Positions 1-12,902 of a DNA stretch of 64,000 nucleotides are shown here, piece by piece. A model generated the notes under the pieces. That model saw only the letters and a program-made list of their open reading frames with translations, was not told the origin of the DNA and searched no databases. The stretch lies in the NCBI RefSeq assembly GCF_001039355.2, contig NW_019775763.1:117913-181912 (forward strand), given 5' to 3'. Positions within the stretch are counted from its first letter, which is position 1, and each line of letters starts with the position of its first letter. Position numbers and translations under genes: made by a program. Origin of the DNA: Lingula anatina. Lineage: Eukaryota; Brachiopoda; Lingulata; Lingulida; Lingulidae.

Positions 1-1359
1 ACCTGTTCCTCCACCTATATCTGTATTTCGTTATTAATGCAAAAACTTGAAATAAACGAAAACATACGACAGGGTGTAGAGAACAGTTTACAGATACACA
101 TCCACACCAAGATTAATATAAGACCAGATATCAGTATTAAAGCGCGTTTAATCTCAGTAGGTCTTTTTGTAGCGGCGGTTCAAATAGTTACTTGTGTGAC
201 TGCAGCGACGTTTCACGATATCGTTATTCGTGCAAACTGTAAAAACGTCGTAGCACGCTAAGTCGGCAAACGTATCACTATCAGCAGCGCAACTCACTTC
301 AACGTGATATATAGACCCAGTTGTTTTCAACGATGCTATCTCTATCCATTTAGCCAAGCAATTAACTTTATTGCTAAACATCAATTTTCCCGGCGATATT
401 TTGGAGCTCGGGTTACTGCAATACAGTGTAAGAACAAGGGAGGAAAAGGAACGCTGGGATGTTGGAATGGCATCTGTGATGTGCAAGAACAAATGGCAAT
501 ACGTTCAAGTGTTGATATGTCCATACTACACGCTTGGTTAACGGTACAAATGGGCAAGGATGTTTGAAACAACACTCCTGTATGTAAAAAATTACAAAAG
601 AAAAAAGAAAAAAGCAACTTTTGGACCCAATAATAACTCTGCGTGGTAATAGAAAAATGTGCATATTTAAAGTCCTTTCTTTACAATACAGATACCAGGG
701 ATGGGGAATCTATTCTTGAAAATAATTACATGTACCTCTGCTAAATTGCCAAAAATTATATCGAAGAATTTCCTTTCGTTTGATCAACCTTGGTTAAAAG
801 CAAAATATCAGAAAAAGTTTTAACACGTACCCTTTCTTAGAAAACCACTTGTAATGTGCGATTAATTTAAAAACTCGAGTCAGATGTATTTTCTACCTCC
901 CATACCACTACATTTAAGCACCTATATTGACAAGAATGATATTTCCGTGGCTTATGTAAAAGTCAAAAGTATTATTATATTGCAAACCACAGGTAACCAC
1001 TCCGATGAGGATATTATAAAAACAATATACTGTTTGTGTTCCTTTTAGTAACAAATTAATATACATTAATTAATATGTAATGCTATTCCCGCACGGCAAT
1101 TTTTAGTGGTCAGTTATAGAAAAGATCAAAAGCATTTATCTATGTCAACCCTGCATGAGTGCTAAAAAGTCCACTTAATGATTATGTTATAGAAGAAATA
1201 AAAATTTGAGAAAGCGATAAAATATAATATCCGTCTAAAACACTCTCCACCATGTATAACTCGCTGACTTACATTTGTCCAACGTAGACTGTAATATTCG
1301 GTGCTAAAATGAACACCCCGTCTTCAGTTTTGAGAAACCTGACGTAGGTAAGGTTTGCA

Positions 1360-1735
1360 TTGCGGTAGGTGTGACGATGCATTTAGTGTGAAAATGTGAC
1401 GGTTGTGACAGTGCGCTATCTGTGTTGATAGAGAACAAATGGAGGGGAACGTGCGCGCTGGGGTGTGAGTGCGGTTGGTGTGACAGAGTGTACGGTGGGG
1501 CATTTTGTCATACTGCTAGTGTTCAGTACATGAGTTCGGTACATGTGTTCAGTACGTGAGATATGGAAATGTAGCGCTGTTCAAGCACAAGCGGTGCCAA
1601 TATACTTATAATAGCATTGCTGTAGTTGTGACAGAGTTGAGTATGCGTTAGTTGCGACAGTGTGCTAGCTGCGACAGGAAGTTATTGTGATAGAATATTG
1701 ATTGTTCGAGTGTGTTTCATGTGACAAAATGACAT
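1360..1735. repeat. Degenerate GTGACA-type short repeat
   Basis: Short words such as GTGTGACA, TTGTGACAG and TGCGACAG recur at irregular 15-40 base spacing. The same vocabulary reappears at 30890-31095 inside the last intron of the ATXN7L3 gene, so the two stretches may belong to one degenerate satellite-like family. Confidence 0.45.
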
Positions 1736-4030
1736 GTTTTTACCGCAGGATTAATCCAACGTATAAAATGAAAATTGGGCAGAAAATAGAATCAGTCGAA
1801 AAAATGATAAATACATGTTATATTGATCTACTGTGAAGACCCCCATAGGTTAGATATCCATAAGTTGTACATATTGTTTGTAATAATCATTGAACTCATG
1901 TAAATTGTCCAATGTTGTAGTTCAAAAGGGTAAACCTCCCCTTAGAACAAGGATTATAATAATGAATTAATAATTCTGTGAAAAAATTAAAGGTTATTTC
2001 CAAATACTGCACACGAATTGCAATGCCTTATTACGTCATGCCTATGTCCTTCACTTTATAGCAAAACTGCACCCACCTGTTTTGCATTTATCATTGGATC
2101 CTTCTCCCCCCCCCCCCCCCAGCCCCTTATCAATATTCTGAACCTGTCAGTGACTGTGCAACTGATAGAAGGACAGCACTTTAAGTGACATTTCTATCAG
2201 GTTTTATTTCTATTAACTACAGTGTTACACTGCCCGTGAATTACCTATACTGCCTTTCCTATCTGCGTGGTTTGCAGAGGCTGTATAAACTAGAAAATAA
2301 ATACAACCTTCATGCTCAATAAATTATTGATTTTTAACATAAAAAATATTCAGAACTGCTGTCAACTGCTAATAGTTTGTAACGACTACATACCCTGAAA
2401 ACGCTTAATTAATAATCAGAACACTGAATCGATCGATTTATTTTCTTGATAAAAATTTTTACGGTTTGTCAGAATAATGCAATCACATTTAACTAACGCA
2501 TCTAAGCTTTGACCCCCCCCCCTTCCCCTCCTCCTGAAGATTTCCGGCTGATTCCGCCTCTCTCCGGCCCTCAGCGGCGCTTACCTTCTCGTTCAAGAAT
2601 GAAATTTTGATCAAAGAGTTCATTAATCCGGGTTAATAAAGTTTCAACGGGGTTTAGCTCAGATGCAAGGGCGTGTTTAAAACGCTTGGCTAATTGACAC
2701 ACGATTGACTTCAAGCGGGAAAGGTCGTACCGCCAATTTCCATAACATCACTATCAATTTTACCACGCGGAAGTGAGTCGTAATCACTATAAATGTAGGC
2801 CTACTGTGCGTTTATGTTAGGAGTTACGCCTAACAAAATAACTGAAGACTACAAAATATATACTGTATATCCAAAGACATTGAGATTGGATAAACTCTAA
2901 ATAAATGTCCTCCTAAGTAAGTCTGGCTTTTTATTATGGCGTATTGAGATATTCCTGTTTCTTTTGCTTTTACATGTACATGTATAATGGTCAAAGATGG
3001 TCCGTTCCAATACTTCAAGAAATGTCAGGTCCCCATTGTATATCTATGTTTTTCTTTCCTCTTCAGCGTTAATGGTTTCATCATTGCGGCTCGGTTACCT
3101 TGTTAATAGTCCCGAACATGAAAGGATTCAGAGGCAATTTATCAAAGATCTATAAATTACTTTGATCAGTGATTCGTGCTCGTAGGGGTAAAAGAAAATT
3201 TAAAGAACCCTCGAAAGGCGTTTAAGGGGTATCAGAAATGATTAATGAGCGCGGTAAATTATATGGGAGGGGGCAGAAAAGGAGAGAGAAAGAAAGAAAG
3301 AGAGAAATGAGGTCGTTGGACAATCAACTACCTATAGCCATGCATGAAACTTTTCGCGCCGATTTTCAAACAACGATAAACCAATGAGTGGTGCACAAAC
3401 CGTGTTTCTTACATCCAGGGGTTAACTGTAGTAGCGCTTATATGGCTCTACGCACCAAGCTTCAAACAGCGATAAAAATACAAGTAGAGCAATGTCTACA
3501 GAAATATAGATATTAAACATTAAAATTAAAATCATTACCGCTTGTAATATGCACCACGTGTCGTTATTCTTCCCAACTTATGAAGAACACATTTGAATAT
3601 AGTGACTAAAACAAATACGTATAACTGCATTTTACATACATTTAAATAGTGATGAAAAAATGTCTGAAATGCAACATGTCATCTTTGAATTATGAAATCC
3701 AAACTCAATAGTTTATGCACGCAAAAAATTGGCGAATAGAGAATGAAATAACATTTATCTATGTAAGGAACATATGATTTAGGAATATGCGTTATAATCA
3801 TTTTTTTATTATTTTGATTTATTCTATTTATTTATCATTATTATACATTATTTATTATCAATTTTAAATAAATATCTTTCTACACACGGACTGTAATTCA
3901 GCACATACCTCACAAGATACTGTGCAATACTATTGTAAAACCTGTCAGAATTAATTTTGTTTGCAAATTAGACAGTTCTTACATACTTCAAAATAGTACG
4001 AATACGTACAGTACTTTTGGTTTACCCATG

Positions 4031-4038
4031 CTCTCCTC

Positions 4039-4072
<34 letters not shown>
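4031..4072. repeat. CT microsatellite
   Basis: A nearly pure (CT)n run with one interruption (CTGTCT). Confidence 0.9.
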
Positions 4073-4591
4073 AGGTTCACACGCCCTTTGACCCCCAATC
4101 GTGTGCAAAGTAAGCATATCTCAATTTCCAATTCCATTTCTAATGCCCCGTATGAGCGACAAGCGGGAAGATCAAAGGCCCCGATGTCCGGGTGAGTAAT
4201 AGACGTGCCTGGCAACGTCACGAAAACAGAAAAGAATAGAAAAAAAACTAGGCCCAGCATTTATATTGTAATATGGTGACTGTATATATATAGCCTGACT
4301 GAGAGTAGTATATGACGTACACATAACAATGGCGGATCCAGGCACGTGCCCCCCCCCCCTCACCTTCAGGCTCTGAGGTACCCTCTTCTTCTCTCTCTTC
4401 TCCAACCCTATCCCCTCCCAATCCCCGGAAAAAAATATAACGAGAAAAGTGAGACAAAACTTAGCAAATTCACCGTCCCTGCGCATTGCATTTTTAAATT
4501 AAAATTGGAAAATTGCCCTCGTCTACTGTTGTATGTTATCCACTCGCTTCTTCTCTGGCAAAATTTTGAATTTGTGCCTCTTTATTTGAGC

Positions 4592-4593
4592 AT

Positions 4594-4624
<31 letters not shown>

Positions 4625-4630
4625 TTTTTT
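4592..4630. repeat. TTTA microsatellite
   Basis: Tandem TTTA units. The open frame reading FIYLFIYLF across it is a product of this repeat. Confidence 0.85.
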
Positions 4631-7540
4631 ATTTCTTTCTTTATTTATTTTGTGAATATCAGACTTGGTAATGGGTAAGTATCTGGATTAAACTGTCCAA
4701 TCTGCAACAGGATTGAATCCAGGAAAAAATGATGTAATACCGGTACAATATCTGTAACAAATACTTTAGGTGGAATGTGAGTGTATTCATTTCCCCTCGT
4801 TATTATTATGTTTAGATTTACTTAAATAATATACTGGCTGTTTACGAAAATAAAATAAATAGATACTTTGTAATTGATTTTAAAATATATAGAAATGTAT
4901 AGAACAGCATACATGTATGGACAGCATTCGTGTTTAACTTGAACTCTGAAAAAAAATTAAAAGATCATGTTCTGTAATATTAGTTAAGAGGAGGCAATAA
5001 CAGGACAAAGGAGAAAAAATAATGTTACGTGATTAAAGTAGTAAGATGATTAAGAAGATTAATTAAGATTAAGTCAGTGTTTTAGAAAATCCACAAACAA
5101 TAAAAAATAACAGAACAAAAAAAAACAAAATGGTAAAATAAAGGAATTGTCATTAAAGCTAACTGTATACGAATAATAACCTGGGTGTTGTTTCTTTAAT
5201 CTAAAAACCATTTTCATAAATGTCTGAACTCAAAGAAACCAACCAATCGTTCTTACATGTATATTCATCGTGTTGGCTATGTGGACACGTTAACGTTATG
5301 ACACCCACTTTCAGTCTTAGCTGAACTCTTTATATCTCAAAAACAGTCATAAAAACAAAACGAAAGCAATTTCCATCAACTGTCTTAACCAATACTTGAT
5401 GCTAAAACAAAGGCTGTTTTCGACTTTTTGATCACAGGGTAGATCTTATTGTAAAAATAGTTAAGATATTGGTAGGCCTACATGTAGAATAGAATATTTT
5501 CACCAAACAAAAATCTACTTAATATTAGCATCTAAATTGGCTATATCCCTTCATACAATTATAAAAAAAATAAGTTCACGCTTTTTTGAAAGGTTACTCT
5601 AAAGAGGGTGTAAGAAATAATGAAATGGCATTTTTATATTATTGCCATTTTTTTCTTTTGAAAACTTTAAGAATGCCGATAAAGGAAACTGTATCACCCA
5701 CTGAGTATACCCCATGGTAATTCACATAAACGATGATATTTACTCAAGAACACTCCAAGACCACAACCCTCCGCCAAGGAATAAGGCGCTAAAATTTTAA
5801 AAGATATTAGGCTACACGGATTCTGTTGAAATGGTGATACGAATGTTTAATGAGTATAATTATATTTGTTATGCTGTTTTATGTAACTTTTTACCTGACT
5901 TATACTTGTGAAAATTGGCCATTTTAGGGAAAGATCACAGAAATTTTCTTTTTATATTTAATTCAATTTAATTGAAATATACTCAGTGTGAACAATAAAA
6001 TATTATATTAATTCCAAATGAATAACTGTTTATCATGAAAATGTCACCAAAACTTGCAAAGATATTGTCTTGTCCACAAACCAAACCTGTCGGTAATAAC
6101 AATAGCCCATGGATATGTGTCAGCTATATTTATACAGTGGTATGATGTTTCGTGCAACACTTCGAGATTGATATTGGAAATTCAGATTTACGTAATTGAT
6201 TTTCGATCCAAGTTGAACAGTCTTAACTAAGTCTAAAGAATAAAGTTTGCTATTTGCTCTTATGCATGTGTTCCAAAGTATATTAAGCATTTTAAAACAT
6301 GCCTTCTTGAAAGGTTATGGATTCACATGTTCTGTTAGCAAAAACAAAACAAAAAAATAATAATAAAAAGAAAAAAAAGAAAGAAAAAACGTAACGTGAT
6401 GTCACTTTTGAAAGGTTAAACTTGACCGAATATATTTATATTAAATATTCATTTGAGTACCTTATGCAAAATGGGGTCTTCTTGTGCAAAGGATGGGATG
6501 CATTAGAGATCATACATTTGTAATAAAAGACTTTTTAAAAAATTTGCTTCGATTGGTTCGTAAAATGAATTATTTATATTATTTATTTACATTTTCATTT
6601 ATTTATTGCTTGTTTGTTTGGTTAAATTTTATCAACTTTACGGAATGTTATATTCAAACTAAATCTCATGTTTAGTGTATAAAATCGAATTGCATGTTAC
6701 CGCAAAAAAAAATGAAAATTTTCATGTTTCGAGTTCGTCATTTTTTTATTATTATTATTTAAGTTGAATCTTAAACCTCGTTTCCGCACGAACTGATTTA
6801 AACAATTCACAATACAAAGCAATATATACACACACAACTGCTGTTTGTACAAAAAAAAAAGAAAAAAGTTTGCAAACAGATGATCGAGTCCATGCTTAAA
6901 TAAAGTATTATTCTACAGATCTGAATTTGAAATGCATCAAAATTACATCAGTGACATTTTGGCACTGAAATTGGCGTTCATCGTTTCAGATTCCTCCGAT
7001 ACTTAACAAAGTCCCTCTTGAAAAGTCACATACCTTTGATCCTTTTTTTTCTGGTAACAAGCGGTTTGAACGAGTCACTTCCACAGAAATATTGTGTTTT
7101 AATTGCTACGTTTCGTGTGTCAAAATGCAAGTTTTACACAGCACTTTACGGGGGTCGGTTTACCCCACCTGTACCTGTCGGCAGCGGTGGCGGCGCCTTT
7201 GATGTGACGTGAAGGCTTTGTCTTAATCCGCTTCCAGGTTGTGCGCAAAGATAAGATCTTGTTGTTATCTGCCTTCATCTAGGACGACTAACAGCTGAAC
7301 ACTTGATCACAGTTACTGATATCACCGTGTCACGCTAGTTGAAAGATGAGCGGCAGTTACAATAATCGCTGTATATTTGGGCTGTAACGCGTGGATTTTT
7401 TTTCTCATTCTTTCCCAAACCATGCGGTTCTCTTACCGTGTGGACCACATTCGGTATTTGAACTTGTGCTAGCTTTAGGTCTGCCCTTATTTACATCATT
7501 CATACACCTGTCTTATCACTGTTAATATATATACAGTACA

Positions 7541-7708
7541 CAGGGGCGGATATAGGCCGTCTTCTGGGTCTTCCGGAAGACGGTCAGATTTTCAAGTTTA
7601 CATTGACGGGTATCTAATTTTTTCTGTTGGAAGACAGTCAAAATTGGAGGGTGAAACAACAAAGATAATTTGGAAGACTGTCAGTAAATAGCTCTGGGTC
7701 CGCCCCTG
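7541..7708. mobile_element. hAT-like MITE, copy 1
   Basis: The element starts CAGGGGCGGAT and ends ATCCGCCCCTG-like (GGGTCCGCCCCTG), so its ends are inverted repeats. The flanks share GTACA on both sides, a probable target-site duplication. Internally GGAAGAC(A/G)GTCA recurs in both orientations. It has no coding capacity and is about 168 bp long. The CAGGGGCGGA terminus is typical of non-autonomous hAT elements; the family assignment is inference. Near-identical copies lie at 7725-7892 and 61468-61635. Confidence 0.8.
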
Positions 7709-7724
7709 GTACATACTGTACTGT

Positions 7725-7892
7725 CAGGGGCGGATTTAGGCCGTCTTCTGGGTCTTCTGGAAGACGGTCAGATTTTCAAGTTTACATTGTCAGCCATCTT
7801 ATGTTTTCTGTCGGAAGACGGTCAAAAATGGAAGATGGATCAACAAAGATAATTTGGAAGACTGTCAGAAAATATCTCTGGATCCGCCCCTG
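7725..7892. mobile_element. hAT-like MITE, copy 2
   Basis: This is a second copy, 168 bp, with the same CAGGGGCGGAT...ATCCGCCCCTG ends as the element just upstream and only 16 bp away from it. It is flanked on both sides by ACTGTACTGT, a clean target-site duplication of 8-10 bases that fits hAT integration. Confidence 0.85.
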
Positions 7893-8719
7893 ACTGTACT
7901 GTACTGGTACCAGTACACACAGTTACAGGGGCACACTTGCCAGTATATTGCCCATGAAATTTTAAAATTCTTCTATCTTTGTCTATTCAATATCTCATCA
8001 GGCTTTTCTAAGAGTCCATAATAAAAACATTTTCCCCATTTTACATGTAATAATGCATTTTTATTCATTTTGTCTAATTTATCTTGCTGAATTAATTGTC
8101 TAAAACTGTGTAACTTTAGCAGTTCCAATCTCCTTTCTTAAATCATTTACCGGAATAAGGCTATTTAAACAGTTTATAACGGTTCAATATTCATAGTACA
8201 TTTGAATTAATAAAGTTGTATCACTGTATAAATTTCGGTGCATTCGAAGGAAAATGCGTTTCTACCGTACAAAATTGTTACATGGTTGAATGAGATTCGA
8301 TAAATCCTTGATTTGAAAAGCATCTATTGGATTATTCAAATAAAACGGCATCTGAAAACAATGAATCAAACGAAAAATATTTTGTAGGGAATACATAACA
8401 GCTTAAAGTGCAAGTCACTCCGAGACAGAAAACATTCCCTTGAAGCTTGTAACAGTTCTCGTCGCTCTTGTACCTTTTAATCATATGTTTCATCTAATCA
8501 TTATTTTCCGTCTGGAATAGCCCACATTATTTTTGGCACGTATTCTTGAAATCTCAGCTTTACCTAAGTTCCTAAAAATCAATTCAGTTACTGTGTCTGA
8601 CGCCCCCTACATCTCAACTGTACGCGTACGCCTTAGAAAAAAGCACTCAAAACAAATAAATATACTATAAATCGCATTATGAACGACATAATGTCATTTT
8701 ACAAGTAGAAAATATAATG

Positions 8720-8720
<1 letters not shown>

Positions 8721-8760
<40 letters not shown>

Positions 8761-8779
8761 GTAATTATTATTATTATTA
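8721..8779. repeat. ATT microsatellite
   Basis: A (TAT)n/(ATT)n run with a short GTA interruption. It produces a poly-asparagine artefact frame on the minus strand. Confidence 0.9.
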
Positions 8780-9228
8780 AATTTGACACCCACAGGTTGG
8801 CAACCCTTTAAGACTCGGAACAGAACTTTCAGTAAAAAAAGAAATAAAGTATGCATAATTATAACTATAGTCAAACGTGCCATGTAGCATAGGATTTGTA
8901 AATATTTGTCACAGTATCTACCCCTTAAATATGATAAAGCGTTGCCAATTGAATCTAGCTTTTGGGAGTCTTATCATTTACCACGTACCTGCAAATACCC
9001 CTTTTCAAGTGGTAACATTTGGTTGATTGCATAATAAGCACTCACTCAAAGAGTTATGATAACTATGACTTAAGAGATTCATTGGATCTTATGTTATTAT
9101 TTGTCTATTTATCTGTCTTCCTTTCTGTGCATGTTATTCTTAGAACTTAAAATCCTCAGCCGCGCACAGACACTATAATGCGTCTGCTATTACTATTAGG
9201 TCATATTCTATTACTATTAGGTCATATT

Positions 9229-9403
9229 GGCCCCATTCAGAATAGGGGACTAACTAGTTCGAGAGTCAAATATGGCGACCCACGACAAAGCTTTCTGTCT
9301 AATCCGCTAATAGACACTGAATAGATATCCCGTGGGGAAGTATTCAAGTGGGTCGGCCATATTTGACCCTCGGACTAGTTAGTCCCCTATTCTGAATGGG
9401 GCC
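9229..9403. mobile_element. Fold-back element with about 55-bp inverted arms
   Basis: The left arm begins GGCCCCATTCAGAATAGGGG and the right arm is its near-perfect reverse complement, ending CCCCTATTCTGAATGGGGCC. Arms of about 55 bp enclose a spacer of about 65 bp. There is no coding capacity. A short direct duplication (TATTACTATTAGGTCATATT) sits immediately on the left side. It is a fold-back MITE of unknown superfamily. Confidence 0.8.
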
Positions 9404-11099
9404 TAAGGCATTAGGTTGATGGGGGCACGTATGTCTCTTGGATAGAGGCTATTCACCGGGCTAGCCTAGCGCATTCGCCGTTCAGGATGCTCTGGAGAGA
9501 CATCGAAATATTGAGACGAAATCATCATCAAGGACAATTTTGGAACTGCATTAAAACAATTCAGTTAGTACATGTACACTGTAGTCTCAGCTCTTCTGTA
9601 ATGTTGCTCGAACATTTTGTACTAAGAACTTGACCCCCCTCCCCCCCCCCCCCAAAGAAAATGCTTGCTGAGTCCTCACTTTGAAGTATATTCCCTTCGT
9701 CCAAATACCATTTATTAATTATTGCTAATACATGTGCGGACAGCATCATGAATAATACACGTGTCCATCTCTCGAACCTGTACTTTGGTTCTCTACATAG
9801 TGCACGTTCCTTTGTGAAGCACGAGCATTAACGCCATCGTCAAAAATAAAAAAGACTGTTTTGTTTGATGCGGTATTTATAATCCCTCGTAGATCTGGTG
9901 GATTACAGTGTCGCAAAATATGTCCATAATATCCAGGCGTAAAAGTACATGTTTTAACATGTGCATTTTAAAAAAACACAGACATAATTTTACATTTAAG
10001 AGGCTACAATTCGGGACTTCATTTTGTCTTTGAACTTATATTTTCGTTTTAGATATCCTGTGGTAACATTAAAAAGCAAGGTATTTCGCGGTTAAACTCT
10101 CTTCCCAAACCCGGATAAAAGTACGTTTTACGCGATGGCTCATAATTTTGTTTCACTTGTGGAAAAGCTTAGATATGCATTATCATCTATTAATACTTCC
10201 ACGAATGTCTAACAGCAAAACTTCAATAAACCACATAAAAGATTTCGATAGTCTTAGATCTGTATTGAAAAAAAAAACAGTGAAAAAAATCCCGACGACA
10301 TGTAAAAGCCTTAAAAAAGATTTTTTTTCACTCTGTTAAAATACCCTTAATGCGAAGTGCGACTTAAAGGAATGCATGTAATCGTTACCTCGCTTGATAC
10401 TCTTTTAAAGACTGCGCCATGTAAAACGTAAAACTCTTTATATATCCTCTTGATAAGAGGGCATCGCATATAACTTAATGTCTGAGTCCACATCTGTATT
10501 TGTGTTATTGAAATAGATAATATTAGATGGTGTTTAGACCATCATGAGAAATTTTTACTACGAGATGAAAAGAATACAGACCTGACGATACATGATAATC
10601 AGTGATTATTTCCCTGTGCACCACATACATTCATGAAATTCTGAACCTCTGTATAATAAATGAAAAAGCAATCAGAATTGAAAAGTTGAAAAAATGCAAA
10701 AAATATCTTCAGAAACATTTTGAAAAAGCAACATAAATATAAAAATAAATGACGGTATACCGAGAGTAGGATGAAGTAAATGGCATTAAATTGTTTTTTC
10801 AATATAATTATATTGATATGCACTTTGAACATCCCATCTGCCTTAATTAGCACGATCGCCAGGTGTGTGTGTGGTATCTACCTCATTAGCTCTACGGTCA
10901 GTTTTAGTTAGATTAAGTTAATACGTCCTTCCATGAATTGATTCATTCATGCTCGCTCTATTATACAGCGCATCTTACATATCTAAATCCTCCGCCATTC
11001 ACGAGAAAGCGAGACCGTGGTTTAATGATGCCTTTCTTTCTTATCTCGCGATCGACAATTACAAATTTGAGATCAGCGGCTGGCGATAGTTATTTTAAT

Positions 11100-11330
11100 T
11101 TCCAGTGAAGTGGCATCGCTTAAATTGTTTCAACCACAGTCCCTTTGATTGTATCTATTAATACGGACCGACTTAAACCGTGCCCTGAATTGCACCGCAG
11201 ACTATTAATTCGGGTCGATCATATCATGGTCTCTTTGATAGTATCTGTTAATTCTAGGCTTTGCTTGATTTGGTTATAATGGACTCATTGTTTTAACATC
11301 TGCACGTGTAACCTCGTGCCGAATCTAGAT
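11100..11330. promoter_or_regulatory. Candidate cis-regulatory block with paired TCF-type sites
   Basis: Two imperfect direct repeats, each with CTTTGAT (11143-11149 and 11233-11239) followed by GTATCT(A/G)TTAAT, lie 90 bp apart. CTTTGAT matches the TCF/LEF consensus and TTAAT the homeodomain core. The block is outside any reading frame and lies downstream of engrailed, a gene under Wnt control in several animals. Regulatory function is inference from motifs only. Confidence 0.3.
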
Positions 11331-12902
11331 TTTCTGATATCACTCCGCTGTTTATGGTTTTAGTTGGAAATGAGGTAACGCGTCATGTCGCTTAATTAAG
11401 GTCTTTTTGGTACCAGGTAGCGTTGACATTCAGATGGCATGGCACAACTGTTGCTGTCGAGATCTGCTCCCTCTGTTAAGTGTTTTCATCTATGATCGTT
11501 TATACTCTTAACAATTTGTTAAAATTTTTTTTAATCATTTGTCTATTTTTATTTTTGACGTTATCATCTTCGTCGCATTTTTATCATAAAATGGCTATAC
11601 AAACAGGATTTAGATCAGAGAAAAAAGACACGAAACAGACGATTGTTACTGTTTCTTTGTTTTCTAGAGGTATAATGCCACCACGTGCCAGTCTGAAAAT
11701 GAAGACCGCTTTGTTTAACTCGACGTAAGATGAGTCAACAATTACATGCATTCCTTACATTTTTACTTCGCGAACGCAACCCAACGTTGGGCATTAATTA
11801 ATTAAACAGAAAATACCACCATTTAAGGCAATGGCAATCATGTATACTGTCTCTGTATTTTGAATTTATATTTGAATTTTTCTTCCACGTATTTCTGTGT
11901 TAGAAGCTTAAAGACCTCATTTTAGCCAAAACAAATAAAACGCCTTTTTCTTCACAAAATAACATCTTTTTTTATTTACAAAGAAAAACGTGTGTAATAC
12001 ATTATTTACAGATCTTGTATATACAGGGTCCTTTGATGAATATTATACAAGAAATAATGGACCATTTTTAAATATATGCACAAAATGGGAAACTTTGCCT
12101 CAGGTACACGACAAAATCACGATCTCATAATAATCTCATTTAAGCTACTACATCTATCACGCTAATCAATCTAAATCACCCAAACAGGCACTATTCCTAA
12201 CATACTGTTAACTAATAACATGGGAATCTGAGTTTCAATTTCAGGTACGTTTTAAATACAAGTCTATTTAACTAATACGAGCATTTACCGCTAAGCTATC
12301 GCTATTGCTAATTCTACAGCAACCGTTGCGTCTATACAGTAAGTAACCATCTATATAGCATTGCACACGGACATTGGCACTGGCGGACACTGAATGAGAA
12401 CAGAACTGGCATAAATACAAACTCTAAACTACTTACATGCACTAGTGTTGCTACACTACATTTCACTACCATGGCACTACTGATATAATTGACTCTAAAT
12501 GTGTTTTGATTGTAGAATTGTCACTGCTACTATTTTATATTTATTCTTTAGTTGATTGTAAGAATGAGAGTCATTGTGTTTCATTGTTTGAGAGCCAAGT
12601 AAAAATCGTGGAAAGAGGTGGTTGATTTTTTTTTTATCGTAGGCTACTATTGACTGTACATAGTAAGTGCTACGTATTCCAAATGCTATTGCAACTGTTA
12701 CTGTAATCGCTAATTTCAAAATAAAATTCTGTTTAAATGCTACTTTACCTGTTTCCTGTACACTCAATGTCGTGCTATTATTGGAATTATAACACTTATT
12801 CTAATGAACGATGCTGCTACTGCTGCCGATGGTGTTAATGCAAGTGCAACCATTGTTACTGGCAATGGCATTTCAACTGTGCAGTACTGTTATCACCGGT
12901 AG

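Larger units (their letters stand above)
1..7540. other. Intergenic, no gene recognised
   Basis: I find no convincing exon here. The longest open frames are about 110 codons, have low-complexity or non-protein-like composition and lack supporting splice signals. The stretch is AT-rich with poly-C runs (about 2107-2120 and 2512-2521), a CT microsatellite (4031-4072), a TTTA run (4592-4630) and a degenerate GTGACA-type repeat (about 1360-1735). Confidence 0.6.
7893..12902. other. Intergenic downstream of engrailed, no gene recognised
   Basis: There is no recognisable exon. It contains an ATT microsatellite (8721-8779), the fold-back element at 9229-9403, a poly-C run near 9635-9653, a possible regulatory block at 11100-11330 and a stretch of degenerate CTA/CTG-like triplets at 12270-12980. 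The part nearest 12.9 kb is probably 3' UTR or downstream sequence of the minus-strand engrailed gene; I could not place its polyadenylation site. Confidence 0.55.

Noticed and set aside
2650-2710. tRNA-like GGTTTAGCTCAGATG segment
   Set aside because: It resembles an A box but there is no B box (GGTTCGAnTCC) or cloverleaf pairing downstream.
4331-4400. GGCGGATCCAGG next to a poly-C run as another hAT end
   Set aside because: Only about 12 bases match and no inverted partner was found.
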